NCBI GenBank assembly: GCA_041392125.1
Contig: JAWKMR010000012.1
Coordinates: forward strand, 21,480-85,479
DNA: 64,000 nucleotides
Direction: 5' to 3'
Source of the DNA: Halomarinibacterium sp041392125
GTDB taxonomy: Bacteria; Bacteroidota; Bacteroidia; Flavobacteriales; Flavobacteriaceae
Made by a program: the position numbers and the translations under genes. The notes below the pieces were generated by a model. That model did not search any database, was not told where the DNA came from, and saw nothing but the letters and a program-made list of their open reading frames with translations. This document shows positions 59,935 through 64,000 of this stretch, in pieces. Numbering within the stretch: position 1 is the first letter of the stretch; each line of letters starts with the position of its first letter.

Positions 59935-61245
59935 ATGTCTACGAAAACCGCCACGTATGTGCCGTATAAAGTAAAAGATATTTCCTTAGCAGACTGGGGA
60001 AGAAAAGAAATTGAGCTAGCCGAAGCAGAAATGCCCGGGCTCATGTCGCTTCGTGAAGAATACAAGGATGCCCAACCTTTGAAAGGAGCAAGAATAGCAG
60101 GATGTTTGCACATGACCATCCAAACAGCTGTGTTAATTGAAACACTTCAAGCCTTGGGTGCCGAAGTTACCTGGAGTTCTTGTAACATTTTTTCAACACA
60201 GGATCAAGCCGCTGCCGCTATTGCTGCTGCCGGTATTCCGGTGTATGCTTGGAAAGGAATGAACGAGGAAGAATTTGATTGGTGTATCGAGCAAACGCTT
60301 TTCTTTGGAGAAGATCGAAAGCCTTTAAATATGATTTTGGATGATGGCGGTGATTTAACTAATATGGTTTTTGACCGTTATCCTGAATTAATTTCCGGAA
60401 TTAAAGGACTTTCAGAAGAAACCACTACAGGAGTACACCGTTTGTATGAACGTATGGAAAATGGCACGTTACCTATGCCCGCTATTAATGTTAACGATAG
60501 TGTAACCAAATCTAAATTCGACAATAAATACGGGTGTAAAGAAAGTGCTGTGGATGCGGTTCGTCGTGCTACAGACATCATGTTGGCCGGGAAACGTGTC
60601 GTTGTTTGTGGCTACGGAGATGTTGGAAAAGGAACTGCCGCTTCATTTAAAGGTGCCGGTTCTATTGTTACGGTTACAGAAATTGACCCTATTTGTGCAC
60701 TTCAAGCAGCAATGGATGGATACGAAGTAAAGCGATTGGAAACCGTGATTAGTAATGCCGATATTGTGGTGACAACTACCGGAAACAAAGACATTGTTCG
60801 AGCAGAGCATTTTCAAGCTATGAAAGACAAAACCATTGTGTGTAATATTGGTCACTTCGACAATGAAATTGATGTAGCTTGGTTGAAGAAAAATTATTCT
60901 AAAATTGAAATTAAGCCTCAAGTTGATAAATACACTGCCAACGGGAAAGATATAATTTTGTTAGCTGAAGGGCGTTTGGTAAACTTAGGTTGTGCTACTG
61001 GGCACCCAAGTTTTGTGATGAGTAATTCCTTTACCAATCAAACCTTGGCTCAAATTGAACTTTGGAATAACAGCGAAGCCTACGAAAACAAGGTGTATAT
61101 GTTACCAAAGCACCTTGATGAAAAAGTAGCAAAACTTCACCTTGAAAAAATTGGAGTAGAACTTACTGAACTTCGCCCGGACCAAGCTAAGTATATTGGT
61201 GTACAAGTGGAAGGACCTTATAAGCCAGAGTATTACAGATACTAA
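59935..61245 (+). CDS. ahcY: S-adenosylhomocysteine hydrolase
   Basis: Splits SAH to adenosine and homocysteine, closing the methylation cycle. 436 residues. KDISLADWGRKEIELAEAEMPGLM near 12-35, HMTIQTAVLIETL near 57-69, substrate-binding SSCNIFSTQDQAAAA near 80-94, and the NAD site VCGYGDVGKGTAASFKGAGS near 222-241 followed by VTTTGNKDIV. The start is the ATG at 59935, behind the promoter element. Own terminator. Confidence 0.97.
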   Translation: MSTKTATYVPYKVKDISLADWGRKEIELAEAEMPGLMSLREEYKDAQPLKGARIAGCLHMTIQTAVLIETLQALGAEVTWSSCNIFSTQDQAAAAIAAAGIPVYAWKGMNEEEFDWCIEQTLFFGEDRKPLNMILDDGGDLTNMVFDRYPELISGIKGLSEETTTGVHRLYERMENGTLPMPAINVNDSVTKSKFDNKYGCKESAVDAVRRATDIMLAGKRVVVCGYGDVGKGTAASFKGAGSIVTVTEIDPICALQAAMDGYEVKRLETVISNADIVVTTTGNKDIVRAEHFQAMKDKTIVCNIGHFDNEIDVAWLKKNYSKIEIKPQVDKYTANGKDIILLAEGRLVNLGCATGHPSFVMSNSFTNQTLAQIELWNNSEAYENKVYMLPKHLDEKVAKLHLEKIGVELTELRPDQAKYIGVQVEGPYKPEYYRY

Positions 61246-61272
61246 AAATACCTTTCTTAACTATTGGATAAA

Positions 61273-61306
61273 AAAAAACGTCTCAGATTTTGAGACGTTT
61301 TTTTTT
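61273..61306. terminator. Bidirectional Rho-independent terminator between ahcY and the secreted hydrolase
   Basis: Perfect 10-bp stem AAACGTCTCA / TGAGACGTTT with a 5-nt loop, long A-run to the left and T-run to the right; serves both converging genes. Confidence 0.94.
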
Positions 61307-61308
61307 AA

Positions 61309-64000
61309 TTAATGATTGATAATTAACTGGTAGGTTGTAAGTTCATTATCAATATAAATATGCAGAAAATAATTTCCATTAGGAATATTTTCTGTGACTA
61401 TTGTTTTTTCAATATTTGAGGAAATTCCGTCATAATAGACATTTGAGTACATATCAAAAATGGTAATATGATAATCTCCCGGGGGATAGGAGCTAAAATC
61501 TAAATTAAATGCCTCATCGGCTGTATTAGGGTAAGGATACACCGGGGTTTGGTTTTGCCCTGCACCACCTGCGCCGTGTTCTACATATAACATAACAGCA
61601 TCCCCATTTCCACAAGCATTATGCCCCATGAGTTGCACGTAACCATCAATACCTGCATTCCCCGTAAATACTTGACCGTAACGGCCTGTATTGGGATGTA
61701 CTTGCCAATTAGGTCCCAAATAATCAAAAATTTCTACCACATCAAAAGGGTAAGGCAGCCACCAAGTATAGGAAGTGGCTCCTTCCGAAACACCTCCATT
61801 GTAGGTTACTGTAGCTCCTGTATTTACTAAAGTAGGCCCATTTAGCACCCCATTATTTCCGCCGGGTTTTCCGGGTTTTCCTAACCATACATCTTTTTGA
61901 ATTGTTTGATGAGGAAAAATAGCCTTTACATACCCAGGACCATTAGAAGAAGTAGTTTTTTCAACGGTTATAGAATAATCATCCGAAGTAATGATTTGTA
62001 ATCCAGACGATACTTGCCAATTTTGTACCGGAATACTTGCCTTACACGTTCCAAATTCATAGGTTTCAGGACCGTCGCAAACTGCTTGCGGGCCTTCTAA
62101 ATCACTTTCTTTAAGATACACAACAGGGGGTTGCTCTACTCCCAAAAGCTCTAGCTTTAACCAATTGACACTTTCTTCGGTAAAAGAAGTATGCTGCTCA
62201 TTTTTATTAGGTCCAAAATAGCTATCAAAGGGAGTTTCATTGGTACAAACTAAATTTCGGTTTAAATCGGTTTGCCAGTTAAAATCGGGATCATAAAATC
62301 CTAAGGCACTAATGGTAGGAATAAAAGAACTTACATGCTCTAATTTATGGATATCCCAATCGTCTACACAAATATTAAATATTTCTCCTATAATCCCTTG
62401 GCATGGCGATGAAGTTACAATAGAATAGGCCAACTCCCATTGTGTAGGATACCAGCCGCCGGGAAGATTATCCATGTTCCCTCTTGAATTTATATTAGTT
62501 ACAAATCGATCATAATAATGAAACCCATCCCACTTTCTAATTTTTAGATAAGCAATTTTATGACTATTATTTGTAATTGGCATATTATAAGTCTCCAAGG
62601 TTATAAGATGTATCTGAAAAACATCTTCGAATCCTTTTATTTTTAGTGTTTGGGCCCCAGAAAAAGCATAATTGTCCAAATAGGGAGCTTGAGCCATATT
62701 AACCCCTCCGGGTAAGTAAGGATTCCGGAACTGTGTGTTATTAACTAATGAACCGTTAACAACAGCAATTTTTCTTAGATTTTGGGGATATCCTAAACTA
62801 TTGGCCAATCCATTAGTATAAAGGTTATTGTAATATTGCGTAAAAAAGGGGTGACCTCTGGTTTCACTATACCCTTGTGATATAGTCCTGCCATCTAAAT
62901 AATTTTCATCTATATTATTTTCAAATGGATTGTAATTTTTTTTGTATTGTTCAATTAATTGTTGCTTGGCTGCCGGAGACCCCAGTTGGTTTTCTACAAA
63001 ATCTTGAGCTGTTGAACTATCCATTTTATCATTAATAACATTCAAAAGTGTTTGTACCCCTACTGGGATATTTGCTCCCAAATGAGGGCTGTCTATACTT
63101 ACCCATAGTCTGGTATTGTGAGGAATATTATGCTTTTCCATATAAGCAAGGGCATATCTGGATATTTGGCCACCCATACTAGGGCCTACAATTACCAATT
63201 CATTAGAACTATTGTTTTGTGTCAAAATAGTATTTAATCTTTGATAGAGGGCTACATGTCCCATCGCATTTCGTTCAATATAATCTGCCCCACCATCAAT
63301 TTTAATATATCCGTTAACGGCTGTCTGATGAACAGGATGGTTTACAATAACGATATCAAACCCCATAGCGTTTAACTCTTGTATGAGGTTTTTTTGATTG
63401 CCTTGACTATCAAAATACATCATCATATCTTCAATAGACCTATGTTCTTCATTAGATAGGTCGGGATGTGGATCACTATCCTGTATTTTACGCTTGTCTA
63501 GAGGATCAAACCCATCAATAATTACAATAGGATTTAAAAGTTTTTGTTGTGTATTTCCATTATTAGTATGATAAAAAGTTCTGTATTGTAATCTTGAATA
63601 AAAGGCAGAAGTTTCATCATATCCTTGAAATGGAACTGAGGCATTAATAGAATCATTTTTAATGATGTATCCCGGAGTAACCGGAGCTGGAATTCGTGTA
63701 TGCAGCACTCCCTGAGTGGTTCTGGTACTTCCATCTGCAAAAGAAGCTACAAAGGTTACTACTTTTAACCCTTCATCTTGAAATATAATAGGAATATCAG
63801 AAACTATTAAACTTCCATTTTCAATAACACTATAGTTCTGAGCAGTTTCAAAATTGACTGTAAGATTTGTAATTGTATTTCCCTGCGAATCTTCCAAAAA
63901 TAATGAGGTATTGAAACGGAATATAATGGTATCTCCCACGGCATAGCGTTTTAAGGGGGACGCCATAAATACATGCTGCTTTTTAAAGGGAGGGTTTGCG
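61309..64000 (-). CDS. Secreted alpha/beta-hydrolase-like protein with T9SS domain (5' end beyond window)
   Basis: At least 896 residues; the frame stays open past the ATG at 63966 to the right edge and no signal peptide is visible, so the start lies outside. In order: an Ig-like N-terminal part, a hydrolase domain with nucleophile motif IVGPSMGGQISR (Ser 263 counting from the internal Met), SPHLGANIPVG near 294, later Ig/PKD-like domains rich in Gly, and a T9SS sorting domain (YPYPNTADEAFNL, NGNYFLHIYI, YQLIINH). GxSxG and IDGFDP suggest a lipase or esterase; the substrate is unknown. Confidence 0.8.
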   Translation of the reverse strand, partial: ANPPFKKQHVFMASPLKRYAVGDTIIFRFNTSLFLEDSQGNTITNLTVNFETAQNYSVIENGSLIVSDIPIIFQDEGLKVVTFVASFADGSTRTTQGVLHTRIPAPVTPGYIIKNDSINASVPFQGYDETSAFYSRLQYRTFYHTNNGNTQQKLLNPIVIIDGFDPLDKRKIQDSDPHPDLSNEEHRSIEDMMMYFDSQGNQKNLIQELNAMGFDIVIVNHPVHQTAVNGYIKIDGGADYIERNAMGHVALYQRLNTILTQNNSSNELVIVGPSMGGQISRYALAYMEKHNIPHNTRLWVSIDSPHLGANIPVGVQTLLNVINDKMDSSTAQDFVENQLGSPAAKQQLIEQYKKNYNPFENNIDENYLDGRTISQGYSETRGHPFFTQYYNNLYTNGLANSLGYPQNLRKIAVVNGSLVNNTQFRNPYLPGGVNMAQAPYLDNYAFSGAQTLKIKGFEDVFQIHLITLETYNMPITNNSHKIAYLKIRKWDGFHYYDRFVTNINSRGNMDNLPGGWYPTQWELAYSIVTSSPCQGIIGEIFNICVDDWDIHKLEHVSSFIPTISALGFYDPDFNWQTDLNRNLVCTNETPFDSYFGPNKNEQHTSFTEESVNWLKLELLGVEQPPVVYLKESDLEGPQAVCDGPETYEFGTCKASIPVQNWQVSSGLQIITSDDYSITVEKTTSSNGPGYVKAIFPHQTIQKDVWLGKPGKPGGNNGVLNGPTLVNTGATVTYNGGVSEGATSYTWWLPYPFDVVEIFDYLGPNWQVHPNTGRYGQVFTGNAGIDGYVQLMGHNACGNGDAVMLYVEHGAGGAGQNQTPVYPYPNTADEAFNLDFSSYPPGDYHITIFDMYSNVYYDGISSNIEKTIVTENIPNGNYFLHIYIDNELTTYQLIINH

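Noticed and set aside
1..64000. tRNA, rRNA, insertion sequences, prophage or integron
   Set aside because: No cloverleaf or GTTCNANNC-type T-loop with acceptor stem, no rRNA-like block, and no transposase, integrase or phage protein motif was recognised on either strand by eye; a tRNA search program could still find a missed gene.

Overview
This window is chromosomal DNA of a member of the Bacteroidota, almost certainly family Flavobacteriaceae. The base composition is AT-rich. Many genes start just behind the Bacteroidota -7 promoter element TAnnTTTG, and there are no obvious Shine-Dalgarno sequences. At least four proteins carry type IX secretion (T9SS) C-terminal sorting domains. Several lineage-specific families occur (DUF4271, DUF4296, DUF3098, DUF4301, HmuY-like, DUF6607-like), and DnaE has an N-terminal proofreading exonuclease. 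The genus cannot be named from sequence alone. I found no rRNA, tRNA, CRISPR array, insertion sequence, prophage or integration site. The gene content is dense and mostly core, with genes cut at both ends: dnaE on the left (its 3' part is missing) and a secreted hydrolase on the right (its 5' part is missing).

Layout. 1-12.2 kb: dnaE, a duplicated-domain lipoprotein, rpsP-rimM-trmN6, a glutaryl-CoA dehydrogenase-like gene, a metallophosphoesterase, a ferredoxin/ferredoxin reductase pair, an Fe-S maturation pair (nfu-like and mrp), an alkyltransferase-like protein lacking the reactive Cys, a LysE-type exporter and trmB. 12.2-26.7 kb: a glycosyltransferase, a PhoR/PhoB-like two-component system, a T9SS protein, a LuxE-like/transglutaminase-like/DUF350-like trio, tyrS, a leucine-rich-repeat T9SS protein, a nucleotide-sugar epimerase-like gene, the polyprenol-phosphate glycosyltransferase/dihydroorotase-like/DUF4296 operon and DUF4271-hemD. 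26.7-37.8 kb: pckA, DUF423, saccharopine dehydrogenase-like, a zinc metallopeptidase, leuS, a UbiA prenyltransferase and ftsX-DUF3098-uppP-truB.

37.8-48.7 kb: a probable heme-uptake operon (TonB-dependent receptor, HmuY-like lipoprotein, DUF6607-like protein) behind a Fur-box-like palindrome, then a TonB-like protein, tag, a TPR protein, a T9SS-exported peptidylarginine-deiminase-like enzyme with all catalytic residues, aat, a short-chain fatty acid transporter and DUF3127. 48.7-64 kb: a flavin reductase, an orphan histidine kinase, HIT, greA, a Rieske-like lipoprotein, a TonB-dependent receptor controlled by a TPP riboswitch, and a tightly overlapping operon. That operon holds a phosphopantetheinyl transferase, a GGGP-synthase, a YkoF-like thiamine-binding protein, a PnuC/PnuT transporter, a NadR-like kinase, DUF4301 and arfB. 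ahcY and the partial secreted hydrolase close the window.

The most noteworthy signals are: (1) three short palindromic repeat elements of two families inserted in frame inside leuS, one directly before the KMSKS loop; (2) a thiamine salvage module made of a riboswitch-controlled outer-membrane receptor plus a nearby binding protein, PnuT-like permease and unassigned NadR-like kinase, with a hairpin that covers the receptor start codon; (3) the exported PPAD-like deiminase; (4) the heme-uptake operon with its uncharacterised third gene.
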